From assembly GCA_029339505.1 (NCBI GenBank), contig JAQISU010000179.1, positions 16,368,001 to 16,432,000 on the forward strand: a stretch of DNA of 64,000 nucleotides. The letters are read 5' to 3'. The notes beneath the pieces were generated by a model, which did not search any database, was not told the DNA's origin, and was given only the letters and a program-made list of their open reading frames with translations. The stretch comes from Unio delphinus (taxonomy: Eukaryota > Mollusca > Bivalvia > Unionida > Unionidae). This document shows, piece by piece, positions 33,646-42,981 of the stretch; positions within the stretch are counted from its first letter, which is position 1; each line of letters starts with the position of its first letter. A program made the translations under genes and the position numbers.

Positions 33646-34623
33646 GTCAATGAAGCATTAACAACTAGATTGGCTCGTGAACGACTAGATGCAATTAGGA
33701 GATTTATACCAATTCGCGACTCTGTAAGAAATAAACTGCAACAACGTCAGAGTTTACAAACTGACTTTGCTGTGGGATCTGAAGAATTGTTTAAACCAGT
33801 AACCACAGCAACGTACGGGGTAGAGCGTGCTATACGGGGAGATGTTCCCGAGACGGGGAAATCTGTTATTGGTGAACTTGACAAAATAGCAGCGAAAACT
33901 GAACAAACAAAACAGGCTGTACAAAAAATGGAATCAAAAAGAACAGTAGATGATTTACGCGTGAGATTTAACGAGGACGGGTTAGCAGAAATTGATAAGA
34001 CTGATCCAACAGAAATTCCTAAGCTTGTTGTTACGACTTATGAAAACAGAAAAAAAATGTTGAAACCAGAACATCATAAATATGTTAAGAAATTCACTCA
34101 TTGGGCTGATATATTCTACAAAATCAAAACTGAAAAAAGTCAAATTAAGACAGATAGTGCATCATACATTGAATATATCAATGCGGTGGGTATAGTGTAT
34201 AAACAATATGAAGAGTTTAAACAACAACAAAAACCGCACAAAATGCAAAGAAAGCGACAGCAACCTGCAAAGAAAGTATTCTACTCGCCTAAAAAACAAC
34301 AACTACCACCTGACGATGATGATGATGTTTTTGATTATTTACAATCCGCGGATTCAGACAAACTGGATGAAGCAACTGGTTATAGCTGAAGTGGATTGCA
34401 AGATTCCAGTGAAAATCCAAGGATTTCATGTCCTGGTAGTGTTCTCAGTGATATATCACGATTAGAAGTTCTTGTAGGAGGGTTCCGAGCTGGAAATAAC
34501 TCACCGGAAATAATTAATGAAGCAGCTAATATCTGTAGACGGTTATTTCAAGGTGGTATCATGGATATCAGCACATATCGAGATTTCATTGGCGAGTTAT
34601 CAAGTGGGTATCACAGTGATTAA
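33643..34623 (+). pseudogene. Unassigned hydrophilic virion-type protein, one in-frame stop
   Basis: The frame is open from ATG 33643 for 248 codons to TGA at 34387-34389, then continues in the same frame for 78 more codons to TAA at 34621. This points to one protein of about 326 residues with a stop, not two genes. The first part is highly charged and helical (TTRLARERLDAIRRF), with a Lys/Gln-rich stretch and an acidic PPDDDDDVFDYL cluster near the end. The tail (SDISRLEVLVGGFRAGNNSP, STYRDFIGELSSGYHSD) looks conserved. No known domain. Position just before the capsid genes suggests a virion or assembly protein, which is inference. Confidence 0.6.
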
Positions 34624-34662
34624 TCACCGGGACTGAATTTATAACCGACAAATTGTTTCACA

Positions 34663-34693
34663 ATTGAAAAATTGTTTCTGATTTCAAATAATG
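34663..34693 (+). promoter_or_regulatory. Upstream box shared with 33615-33645
   Basis: Second copy of the 31-base box ending in the start codon. Confidence 0.65.
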
Positions 34694-35140
34694 ATCATAC
34701 ACTACAACCATGACAAACCAACCCCCATCTATGTAGTTAATTCACGGTTTCCAGTTTATAGAGCATACTACGGAGATGGTTTCGGTAATACAGTTGCAGG
34801 GTTATTTGCGATAATGGCTCCAAAAGTGATGCCGTTAGCTAAACAATTATCAATGAAAGCAATTGATGTTATTTGTGATAAGGGTATTAGTGCTGTTGGA
34901 GATCTTGCCGGAAAAGCGTTTTCAGCAGCGAAGAATAAAATAACATCATTAGTGAAATCACGGAGGAAATCCAAAGGATTTTCAAAACCGTTACCGTTCA
35001 AAACAGCGGAAATGCCTGCAAGTGTTAGTAAAATTATAAATAACGCAGTAGATGAAAAACTAGCGTCGTTGATAACCCCTGACCAAAGCAATATTGCAAA
35101 TATGATAGCAGGAAGTGGCTTTAAAAAACTACGACGATGA
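34691..35140 (+). CDS. Small basic protein, unassigned (possible minor virion protein)
   Basis: 149 residues. N-terminal RFPVYRAYYGDGFGNTVAG is followed by an amphipathic helix (LFAIMAPKVMPLAKQL), a long Ala/Lys region ending SLVKSRRKSKGFSKP, and a basic C-terminus (AGSGFKKLRR). Glycine motifs such as GDGFG and AGSGF resemble sites cut by adenain-type proteases. Its place between the shared box and the major capsid gene, together with its basic character, fits a DNA-binding or membrane-active minor virion protein. The homology is not certain. Confidence 0.65.
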   Translation: MIIHYNHDKPTPIYVVNSRFPVYRAYYGDGFGNTVAGLFAIMAPKVMPLAKQLSMKAIDVICDKGISAVGDLAGKAFSAAKNKITSLVKSRRKSKGFSKPLPFKTAEMPASVSKIINNAVDEKLASLITPDQSNIANMIAGSGFKKLRR

Positions 35141-35181
35141 AATCCTACGATTCTTTTGCGATGAAAATCGTTTACAATTTC

Positions 35182-35194
35182 ACGATTTAGACTC
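35182..35194 (+). promoter_or_regulatory. ACGATTTAGA box before the capsid gene
   Basis: ACGATTTAGACTC starts 29 bases before the ATG. ACGATTTAGAATC starts 28 bases before the protease ATG at 36667. Surrounding bases also match (GTTTACAATTT and its inverted form AAATTGTAAAC). Confidence 0.55.
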
Positions 35195-35210
35195 TGATAA
35201 ATAGAATAAA

Positions 35211-36626
35211 ATGTTCAAAAGGTCACCTGATCCAGCGTTTGATATAGACGCCCCAGTTTGCAAGGATGATTCTGTACGCGATTATCAATATTACGCCTAT
35301 CATGCAATAGACTCAAATAGTCGATCGCGAATTGAACTTCAAGTCCATGATACCAGTAAGTATTTTCTACCCGCTGAAGCGTTTATTGAAGTAGATGGAG
35401 AACTTGTAACAGCTGCTGATACTCCTGCTCTACCAGCACCGTATTCAGTTGGTACTCAAGTCGGGTTTGTTAATAATGGTATCATGGCGCTATTTGAGAG
35501 TGCTAGATATCTCATTGATGGAAAAGAAATTGAGTCGAAAGATCGTGATGTTGATGTAGCTACAACAATAATCGGGTTAGCAAGATATTCCGATGATTAT
35601 ACAAGATCAGCAGGACCTTCTATGATGTTTGCAAAAGATGTTAAAAATACCGCTGGAGGAAATCAATTTGTTGTAAGACGACCAAAGTATAATGCTGGTA
35701 ATGCTAATATTGATGCCGAGGATATGATTATAAACAACGATCCCAATTTCAATCTAGGAGCTGCAACACGTATGTCAATGTTGGAAGGGCGGCGTAAATT
35801 ATTTGGATGCGCGATTCCACTACATCATATATTTGGATTCTGTAGAAATGTACGAAAAGTTATTTATGGAGCGAAGCATACAGTAGCACTCGTGCGAAAG
35901 GGTGATGATAATGACGCAATTTGGAGGATTCCAGCAGATGCTGCAAATCCAAATGCTGATGCTGGTAAAGTCAATTTAACAAAACTATCATTGTGGATGC
36001 CAATGTTGACTCCATCAATCACCGCAGAAGAACGATTACTATTATTTATGGACCATGGAGGAAAATCGTTACTAAGTTGGCTAACGGTAAGTACAGATGT
36101 TAAACAATCAAATATGAATGGAATATTCACGTGGAACCTAGCATCAAAACAAGGTGTTTCTTCGTCACGTCATATATTTATTGCGTTACAAGATAACACA
36201 CGAGTTGGCGATCAACGTTTCAGCCATATGATATTTGATCAATTAGGTGTTAAAGACGTCTCACTGAGAATAAACGGCCAGCAGGAACCATCTGAGGATG
36301 TACAACTTAATTACACAGAAAATCATATTGCACTAGTTTATCATCGTCTGTTGTCATTTATGGCACGTGATCAAAATGTCGATACTGGTCTACAAATATC
36401 ACAATTGAATTGTAAAAATCTATATCCAATCTATTACTTTTCACTGGAACATCTTGACTTAACAAGACAATCCGTCGTTGATATACACTTTAGATCTAAT
36501 GTGACTCGTCCTGGTGGTATTGCTAATTATAGAGCAGTTGCTGTCATTCTCAGCGACAAATCAATGCTACTCGAAGATGTTGGTGGAAGAATGAGAGTGG
36601 TAGATGCACCAGTGGAAAATATATGA
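35211..36626 (+). CDS. Double-jelly-roll major capsid protein
   Basis: 471 residues, fully open. It would form the trimeric hexon-like capsomers of the Polinton particle. Recognised from the N-terminal start (SPDPAFDIDAP), the early FLPAEAFIEVDGEL strand, the FESARYLIDGKEIE loop, the central FGCAIPLHHIFGF, KLSLWMPMLTPS and the C-terminal IYYFSLEHLDLT. These are the regions typical of the adintovirus/Polinton capsid family. Length is near the low end for the family. No lesion seen. It follows a shared ACGATTTAGA box and is followed 40 bases later by the protease gene. Confidence 0.88.
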   Translation: MFKRSPDPAFDIDAPVCKDDSVRDYQYYAYHAIDSNSRSRIELQVHDTSKYFLPAEAFIEVDGELVTAADTPALPAPYSVGTQVGFVNNGIMALFESARYLIDGKEIESKDRDVDVATTIIGLARYSDDYTRSAGPSMMFAKDVKNTAGGNQFVVRRPKYNAGNANIDAEDMIINNDPNFNLGAATRMSMLEGRRKLFGCAIPLHHIFGFCRNVRKVIYGAKHTVALVRKGDDNDAIWRIPADAANPNADAGKVNLTKLSLWMPMLTPSITAEERLLLFMDHGGKSLLSWLTVSTDVKQSNMNGIFTWNLASKQGVSSSRHIFIALQDNTRVGDQRFSHMIFDQLGVKDVSLRINGQQEPSEDVQLNYTENHIALVYHRLLSFMARDQNVDTGLQISQLNCKNLYPIYYFSLEHLDLTRQSVVDIHFRSNVTRPGGIANYRAVAVILSDKSMLLEDVGGRMRVVDAPVENI

Positions 36627-36638
36627 TTGAAATTGTAA

Positions 36639-36651
36639 ACGATTTAGAATC
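36639..36651 (+). promoter_or_regulatory. ACGATTTAGA box before the protease gene
   Basis: Same 10-base core and near-identical spacing to the ATG as upstream of the capsid gene. Confidence 0.55.
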
Positions 36652-36666
36652 AATCTATTACGTATA

Positions 36667-37647
36667 ATGTCGTATAGTAATATCAATGTGTCGTTGACAC
36701 CTGGACAATTAAAAAAATTGCAATCCAAATCAGCTAAGCAATGTGGAACCACTATCACGCTGAAACCTAATCAAATGACTGGCGGGGCTAATAAATTATC
36801 ACTGTCAACTCGTCAAGTAAAACATTTCAATGATGCACTTGTAGCAAAAAAAGGTGTTCAGATTACTCTTTCTGCGGCTGCTATCAAAAATATGATGAAA
36901 ACCAGCGGTATATTCCCGTTGTTAGCTGCGATTCCAGCATTGATTGCAGCAGCAGCCCCAGCAGTGGCTAAAGCGGCAGCGTTAGGAGCCGTTGGTACCG
37001 CGGCAGGAATGGCACTACAGAAAGCAACGGGAAAGGGGTATAAAAAAGGGAAAGGGTCTAAGACTACCAGGAACCCCGTATTCATGGTACAGCGGGAAAG
37101 GCCTGAGAATCCCAGAAACGGTTTATTAATTGAGGAACCTATGGTTCCCAAATCTTCGATTGTGGAATCTTTGGTTCCAATGTCCAATTTTGATTTACTC
37201 GATGCCGCTAAAAAACTCGCGATTAAAAATTTCAGAGGTGTTTTCATGAAAGATCAATTGCCGACACAACCAAACAACGCTGAAACCGGTATCATTAATC
37301 TCGATAACAGCACCGGACCTGGAACACACTGGGTTGCATACGCTATTGATCCACGTGGGATTGTCTATTTTGATTCATATGGATTAGCCCCGCCAAAAGA
37401 GTTTATGAGTTATATAAAAACTTTTCCAAAAATGAAGGATTTTCCAATGAAGACTTGGTATTCTACGCTACCAACACAACATTTGAATGATCCACCAATA
37501 TGTGGCAGCGAAGTATTAAATGTCCTTAACGCTATTTCTAACTCCTTGGGTAACCCAAGGGGAAAACCACCACATGTTGTCGTAAATGAATACACTAGTA
37601 ATCGCTGGAAATCAAAGATTTTAGAGAGAAAAAGAGTTTTACAATAA
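36667..37647 (+). CDS. Hydrophobic core peptide fused to an adenain-type maturation protease
   Basis: 326 residues, open. Residues 1-75 hold three short beta-repeat-like segments (NVSLTPGQLKKLQ, TTITLKPNQMTGG, VQITLSAAAIKNM). Residues 81-120 are a hydrophobic Ala-rich stretch (FPLLAAIPALIAAAAPAV), then a Gly/Lys linker to about 135, like adenovirus pX or membrane-lytic peptides. Residues about 170-326 form a Ulp1/adenain cysteine protease: His221 (THWVAYAI), Asp236 (YFDSYG), Gln271 and Cys279 (PPICGSEVL), with spacings close to adenain. A GTAAG motif and TGKGYKKGKG near the junction would be plausible self-cleavage sites. Role: processing of virion precursors. Whether the two parts are normally separated by cleavage is inference. 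Confidence 0.9.
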   Translation: MSYSNINVSLTPGQLKKLQSKSAKQCGTTITLKPNQMTGGANKLSLSTRQVKHFNDALVAKKGVQITLSAAAIKNMMKTSGIFPLLAAIPALIAAAAPAVAKAAALGAVGTAAGMALQKATGKGYKKGKGSKTTRNPVFMVQRERPENPRNGLLIEEPMVPKSSIVESLVPMSNFDLLDAAKKLAIKNFRGVFMKDQLPTQPNNAETGIINLDNSTGPGTHWVAYAIDPRGIVYFDSYGLAPPKEFMSYIKTFPKMKDFPMKTWYSTLPTQHLNDPPICGSEVLNVLNAISNSLGNPRGKPPHVVVNEYTSNRWKSKILERKRVLQ

Positions 37648-37648
37648 C

Positions 37649-38284
37649 ATGATTGATATTTGGGGAAGACCTCTGAAACCCAAACCCGATGGCACTGCGA
37701 CGGGTGATGTAAAAAAAATAATCGAAGATGAAATCGCTGAGACGTTGAATTTAGCAAGTGTTGACCCGAATGAAATAGTTGTATTTCAAGATCTCCAGGG
37801 TAAATTGAAAACCAGTAATGTGTCGTTGGATGATATTTTGATACGGCAGCGCGACGCCGCTGAAAACTCTATTGCGCTGTATTCCAGCGACGGACGACTT
37901 AAACCAGGCGAACTTGTGTCTACAATCACCGACGCGATTGGCGCCCACGACAGCATGATTGCCAGCCGTGGCCGTGAGCTGGATGATCATATACGAGGTT
38001 ATAATAATTTTCGCAAAAATGTCGTACATAAATTCTTTGGAACCCCGCTTGTGGTTGGCATGACTCTCGCTGAAATTAAAAACTTTCTATCGCTATTCTT
38101 TTTTAACAAGGAGGCGGGAAGGATGATGAATGAAAATGAAATCAAGGCAAATTATCTCGATATTTCTAAACTAATAGAAAATTTTGAAAGGGTAAGGATT
38201 CCGCACAAAGTCATTAAAAATATCGTGTACGATCAATCATGGGATCGTGGATTGGACAAGAGACGACGAAAACAATTATCATAG
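37649..38284 (+). CDS. Unassigned Polinton protein, 211 aa
   Basis: ATG follows the protease stop by one base, so the genes are tightly packed. The N-terminus starts MIDIWGRPLKPK, the middle (IASRGRELDDHIRGYNNF) is helical, residues 130-152 contain a moderately hydrophobic TPLVVGMTLAEIKNFLSLFF segment, and the basic end is WDRGLDKRRRKQL. Proteins with this layout recur in Polintons next to the protease, but their role is unknown to me. A tail-anchored or internal virion protein is possible. Confidence 0.65.
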   Translation: MIDIWGRPLKPKPDGTATGDVKKIIEDEIAETLNLASVDPNEIVVFQDLQGKLKTSNVSLDDILIRQRDAAENSIALYSSDGRLKPGELVSTITDAIGAHDSMIASRGRELDDHIRGYNNFRKNVVHKFFGTPLVVGMTLAEIKNFLSLFFFNKEAGRMMNENEIKANYLDISKLIENFERVRIPHKVIKNIVYDQSWDRGLDKRRRKQLS

Positions 38285-38528
38285 AATTACCGTCAATCTC
38301 TTGTGGGGTGGGGAAGCGGAGGTAGATGGTATCTACAGGTTAACGTGGGCCTCTATTCATCAATTTAATCTGATCATTGACGATAATAGAACCTACTCTG
38401 GTGGCGTCGCCACGTTAATTATCGAGACTGGCAGAACACCAAGCTTTCACTTCGTCGCGGTTGATAGCTCCACCATTAGATCAAAAAACGCCTGGTGTAT
38501 AGAACTTGTAGATAATTTTTCCGGCTGA
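38247..38528 (+). CDS. Possible small protein, 93 aa, overlapping
   Basis: The frame overlaps the end of the previous gene by 38 bases in another phase and fills most of the gap to 38594. Composition is strand-rich with aromatic residues (WGGEAEVDGIYRLTWASIHQ, GGVATLIIETG). No recognised family and no upstream box. It could be a real gene or a chance open frame. Confidence 0.3.
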   Translation: MDWTRDDENNYHRITVNLLWGGEAEVDGIYRLTWASIHQFNLIIDDNRTYSGGVATLIIETGRTPSFHFVAVDSSTIRSKNAWCIELVDNFSG

Positions 38529-38593
38529 AGCTACTAGCAATTTCCCCTTAACGATGGCGAATAATTGAAAACACTAGCGGGTTTATAATAACA

Positions 38594-38971
38594 ATGACAT
38601 CATTGACGAAGTCAACGAAATCAATTGAACCGATAATAATCCCATTGACAGAGTCAATGGAATCACAGTCGCATCGATATCGATATGAAACGGTGAAAGA
38701 ATTTTTCGCGAACTTGAAATCACTTTCTGAGCGCTATCGTGAAAAAATGAAAAAATACCGACGAAGAATCACCGCAATTGATATTACCATGTACTCGGTG
38801 TCAGGCGTTCTCACTGGCGCCGTAATAATACTTGCATCGGTTACAATGATTGCCCCGGTCGTAGTTCCAATTTGCATTTCTGCGGCCGCTACAATCGCGG
38901 GTATATCAACCGGAATAACAAAAAAGATATCATCATGCAGCCAGAGTAAACTGCAAGATTACTTAATTTAA
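38594..38971 (+). CDS. Two-helix membrane protein, 125 aa
   Basis: Preceded by the TATAATAACAATG motif. Residues 1-60 are hydrophilic, with a helical basic region (LSERYREKMKKYRRRI). Two hydrophobic segments follow, about 62-84 (SVSGVLTGAVIILASVT) and 86-106 (APVVVPICISAAATIAGIST). A hairpin membrane protein of this kind may act in particle exit or in an internal membrane. No specific homology is claimed. Confidence 0.6.
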   Translation: MTSLTKSTKSIEPIIIPLTESMESQSHRYRYETVKEFFANLKSLSERYREKMKKYRRRITAIDITMYSVSGVLTGAVIILASVTMIAPVVVPICISAAATIAGISTGITKKISSCSQSKLQDYLI

Positions 38972-39040
38972 TTTTATATTGTATCAACCGCATACTCAAA
39001 ATTATCCTCGATGATATCGTCGTCACTCGATAATACAATT

Positions 39041-39342
39041 ATATCAGATAGTGAGTTCTCAGCGATGGCCAATATTTATGATTCCGCGATATCAAAATTA
39101 GAGCGACAACAACATTATAATAACAATGACAACACCGATGGAATTGGAAAACACGAACCCGAAAACCAGCATGATCTCAATAACCTCAACGATATCAGAT
39201 AGTGAGTTCTCAGTGATGGTCAGTATTTATGATTCCACGATATCAAAATTAGAAATACAACAACAGTATAATAACAATGACAACACCGATGGAATTACTT
39301 CAACAAAAAGTGAAGAACACGAACCCAGTACAAACAAGCATG
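39041..39342 (+). repeat. 151-bp tandem duplication over the penton gene start
   Basis: 39041-39191 and 39192-39342 are near-identical copies that include the TATAATAACAATG start context. The first-copy ATG is 39126, the second 39277. Because 151 is not a multiple of 3, only the second ATG is in frame with the minor capsid protein. The first copy gives a short peptide frame containing SDSEFSVMVSIYDS. Confidence 0.9.
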
Positions 39343-40650
39343 ATATCAATAACATCAAAGAATCCTGAATTCAGTGTGAATTTCCCTAGCCCAGTCCCCG
39401 TGAAGGAGATAGCGCTAGCAAAACTACGAGTGTATCACAGTTGGCCTAATATCAGATCGGTAGCATTTGGTGGTCAACAACCGAATAATTCCTTGGTTTT
39501 TGCGAATAAGAATAAACCCGATGGAACTCCAGACTGGAAAGTCGTTTCGATACCAACCGGATCATACCAAATTGAACAAATCAATAACGAATTAGCGCGT
39601 AGAATAAAATCCATTACTGGAGCAGAATCAAAAATCGCTATAACGGTTCATTAGCCGACGCTATCATCCGCAATTGAGATAAGCACAGAAGGATACGTCG
39701 TAGATATCTATCAGAGTTCTATTAGAACCGTACTAGGATGGCCTGAATTACCACCAGGGGGGAAAACTGTTCATTTACCAGAACCACAAAAAACCGATTA
39801 TATCACAGACAGGATAAAACCTGATAATCCAATAAAGAGTTATAAAGATCACAGAATTACTACAGATTTTGTTGGTCTCGGATACCAACCAACTGGAAGA
39901 GAGAAGGAAGGGGATAGAATAGAGGGATATCATTTTGTTAACGAACCTAACATTATTAAAAATTTCACAGCAATGAATAATGATTTTTCACTGTTGTTAA
40001 TATCTTTTAAATCCAGCTCTCTTACCCGAGATGAATTTATCAGCGTCGTAGAAACATGCAACAAAATTATCGACGATAAGGAAACATTTAATTTGAAAAT
40101 AATTCAGGATATATTAGATGACGATAATCCCCTGTCGAGAACAAAATTTGCAACAGACTATAAAATTCCCGTTAAAGATATTCCAACATTTAAACTACCA
40201 GGATATAACGTACCAGAACTAAAAAAACTTCTCAGTGACACCATCGATGTTGGTTTTAAAATAATTCATGATGCATGGAAAAAAACAACATCACAGGAAA
40301 TAAAAATCTTCAAACATAATGACCCAGATGGTGGCGGCAGACATATCGCTCCGTTCAACGTGAATATATCCTCAATGATTGCGCTCAATTTAGTATGTGA
40401 TGTTATCGAAGGAAGCTATCAAATTAATCTCGAATGATCAAATCAAGCTCAGCAAGGATATATTCTTTATTCGTTTGCACCAATAGCCCCTCCAGGATTT
40501 TTAATAATTGAGTCTCCGGTTAATCCAGTCTATATGCAGTGTAATAATGATTCATTAACCAGAATTAATTTCAAACTCACAGACCAGTCCAATAATCTAA
40601 TTGATCTACAAGATGAGGTCTTACAAATTAGTCTGTTTGTGAGATCATAA
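39277..40650 (+). pseudogene. Penton-like minor capsid protein, two in-frame stops
   Basis: Single-jelly-roll protein that closes the five-fold vertices. The N-terminus has NPEFSVNFPSPVPVKEIALA and KLRVYHSWPNIRS. The C-terminus has GYILYSFAPIAPPGFLIIES, then an NPVYMQC and INFKLTDQSNNLIDLQDE end, which is the usual finish of this family. The frame 39277-40650 is 457 codons, interrupted by TAG at 39652-39654 and TGA at 40435-40437 without any frameshift. The central part (about 39950-40440) is lysine/aspartate-rich and more variable. The stop at 40648 lies 15 bases from the right terminal repeat. Confidence 0.85.
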
Positions 40651-40665
40651 ATGATTTTCGTCTTG

Positions 40666-40920
40666 GGACACGATATCGTATCGGACTTGATCAAATATTC
40701 GGTTAAAATCATTTATTATTTTCGCTAACCAGAACTGAAAGTTTCAGCAGCAGAGAGGGTGAACGACAACAACGTTGCGACCAAAATTGATTGAAAAATC
40801 GTAAAGTCTCCGTTTGATAAATGGAGACATTTTTTGGGGGGTTAAAATATGAGATTTCGTTGGAAGGCTCGTTTTAAGATTTCAATCAATTTTCTGTCTG
40901 AAAAGGTTGTAGGGTTCACC
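40666..40920. repeat. Polinton right terminal inverted repeat
   Basis: Reverse complement of 26062-26325. It extends outward by CTCTCTGCTGCT (40921-40932), which is missing on the left. It contains the same last codons of the ATPase on its plus strand. The repeat is itself bracketed by AGCAGCAGAGAGGGTGAAC: inner copy at about 40757-40775 and outer copy inverted at the very end. Confidence 0.93.
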
Positions 40921-40935
40921 CTCTCTGCTGCTACT

Positions 40936-42830
40936 CCACGTAAAGAACTATTTTTAAATATATCAAGCTCTTCATGATCTATATGGCTACATGTAAATAA
41001 ATATATACTGTAGTTGTACATCATTTTTAAAACGTCTAAGCGATAAATAACAAAAGAGGCTATGCGCTGTATTGCAGAGCTCATGGACAGACACATGGTT
41101 GACTTTTAAACAGACCCAAATGTGAGAATTTTACTACGATACATTGACAAACAAATACTGTTATTGGCATGAGATTGACGGAATTCGATTTTGCATCTAT
41201 GTTGAGAGAATTCTGTTACAATGATACTAGTGAATATCAAAATGATAGCACATTTGGATTACAAAAATGTATAACAGACATCATTTTATTTTTTAAGGAT
41301 TATTTAGATGGTGTTACAGGTAAAGTTAAAGAGTTTTGCTTGAGCTAAACGCTAGATTAATTCACAAAAGGCAATGTCGAAAAAAAAAGATTGCAAGGAA
41401 TGATCAAAATGAATTTAACAATCTGAATGTACAAAGATGGCATATATAAAAATATCAATATTTCAGGAAAAGAACTTATTTCTAACATTTAAAATCAAGA
41501 GAGATATAAATTCAGCATTGTTATTCCACCTTTAGTCATTACACAGATGTGGATTTATGCTGCAGTAAACGATAAATGTATGACATCCATACAGACATAC
41601 AGTGTTGAGGGGTCCCAAGAGGGTAGGAGCAACGCTTCTTGTTTGGTTAATTAATTATTGACAAGACAATCAATTTTTTAGTACGAGTTTTGTTTTTCAC
41701 TTTTAAGTTAGGCCATTCATTAGTCAGCCGAAAGTTTAGTTCTGTTCATAAAAAACGACACAACTTTATTCAAGAATTTTTAGCGAACAACATGCCGCTT
41801 CCACTTCATCCATCTTGTTTTGTTTTTTCTTGCCATTTGTTCCAGATCAGAGTAATATTTTTACATCATGGTCAGCAGACACTCATAAACAGTTCCTGAA
41901 TACTTAAATGTTTTTCTCATACATTCGATTTGATAATTAAACTGATGTGTGTCGTACCTGTTGGTGATATTTTGTGTTTTTGTTTCATATACGCAAAGAT
42001 TTGTATGACTTTACATTTTTCTCATGTGAGCGTGATTTTCTGCCATTTTCATGTGTTATGATATAAAATGAGATCAGGATTTCTACTTGTCTTATAAATT
42101 ATTTTATCTTTGGATAATTATTTCACATTAAATAGAAAAATGTTGTGCAAAAAGTTCTTTATTTCTCTTAAGGCATTGCAATAAAGCCCTTATGTGACAA
42201 TATTTTATTTTTATAGTCATTCCACAAAACTAGCTGTACTATATATTCAAGCCCTTATTCCTATGGAAGTAATGTATATCCACTGCTGTATGCCAAGAAA
42301 TGAATAGATTATACACAGCTATGCTGGATTCTTCTGAATCCATAGATGGTTGTTGAACATTTTAGGCAGCAGTGGTTTTACATTTTCCTCATAGAGGTAT
42401 GATGTCATAATATCGAGTTATGGGACTCTTTCAAATACATGTATTGTGACCTAAAACATAACTGATTTTAAATTATTGGCTTGAATGTGTATGTCACCAT
42501 CTGAAACACAGCAAATACATTTTGTGAGCATCCACATTTCTTTTCTGTTGATTTGCAGATGATTATATTGTTGTATAATAAGCAATGTATGACCAGTATC
42601 ATGCAATATGTTATATATACTTTTCAAATCAAGCCAAACGAGATTACTACCAAGGTAATAACTGTTAACATTGACGTTACTAATTTCTATAAAAGTTTGT
42701 TGCTCATCAAAGAAATAATACAATGCACACACTAGCCTCAAGTTAAAATCTTGAGAATATAGCATACTTGGAAGATCTTTTAAGGTCACTGATGTAATTT
42801 CTATATTTTAAATGTAAAACATTTGTATAG
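40936..42830. other. No gene recognised
   Basis: Right flank of the Polinton, AT-rich, without domains, arrays or paired repeats that I can see. Confidence 0.5.
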
Positions 42831-42981
42831 ACAGTGGCGTCACTGGGGGTGGTGGTGGTGGTGCAGTGACACCAAAATCAAAAATTGCATTTTAAGAAGA
42901 AGAAATCAATGGTGAAAGTCTGGAAGGGTGACACTATGAGTTTACCGCACTGGGTGACACCAACCCTAGAGATGCCGCTGT
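42831..42981. mobile_element. Short MITE-like element with inverted ends
   Basis: Begins ACAGTGGCGTCACTGGGGGT and ends CACCAACCCTAGAGATGCCG CTGT. The ends are imperfect inverted repeats (ACAGxGGCxTCxCTxGGG). About 151 bp, with a GGT trinucleotide stretch inside and no coding. Flanks both contain GTATAG nearby, but not as a clean duplication. Confidence 0.6.

Larger units (their letters stand above)
26062..40932. mobile_element. Polinton/Maverick (adintovirus-like) element, about 14.9 kb
   Basis: Bounded by inverted repeats 26062-26325 and 40666-40920, with the right copy extending a further 12-15 bases. It carries the diagnostic set: protein-primed polymerase B, retroviral-type integrase, FtsK/HerA packaging ATPase, adenain-type protease, double-jelly-roll capsid protein and penton-like minor capsid protein. 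Extra genes are a PLA2/zinc-ribbon protein, SF1 helicase, HNH nuclease and small proteins. Genes left of about 32.1 kb are mostly on the minus strand except PLA2 and integrase. Everything right of 32.5 kb is on the plus strand. I see no clean 6-bp target duplication. Several frames are broken, so this copy is probably not autonomous. Confidence 0.96.

Noticed and set aside
29642..34623. Alternative genetic code (read-through of TAA/TGA) in the Polinton
   Set aside because: Interruptions use TAA, TAG and TGA alike and frameshifts also occur, so ordinary decay or sequence error is simpler.
38997..39368. Small proteins at 39011 and 39126
   Set aside because: They derive from the 151-bp duplication of the penton start region. 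Frames shift between copies and there is no independent support.
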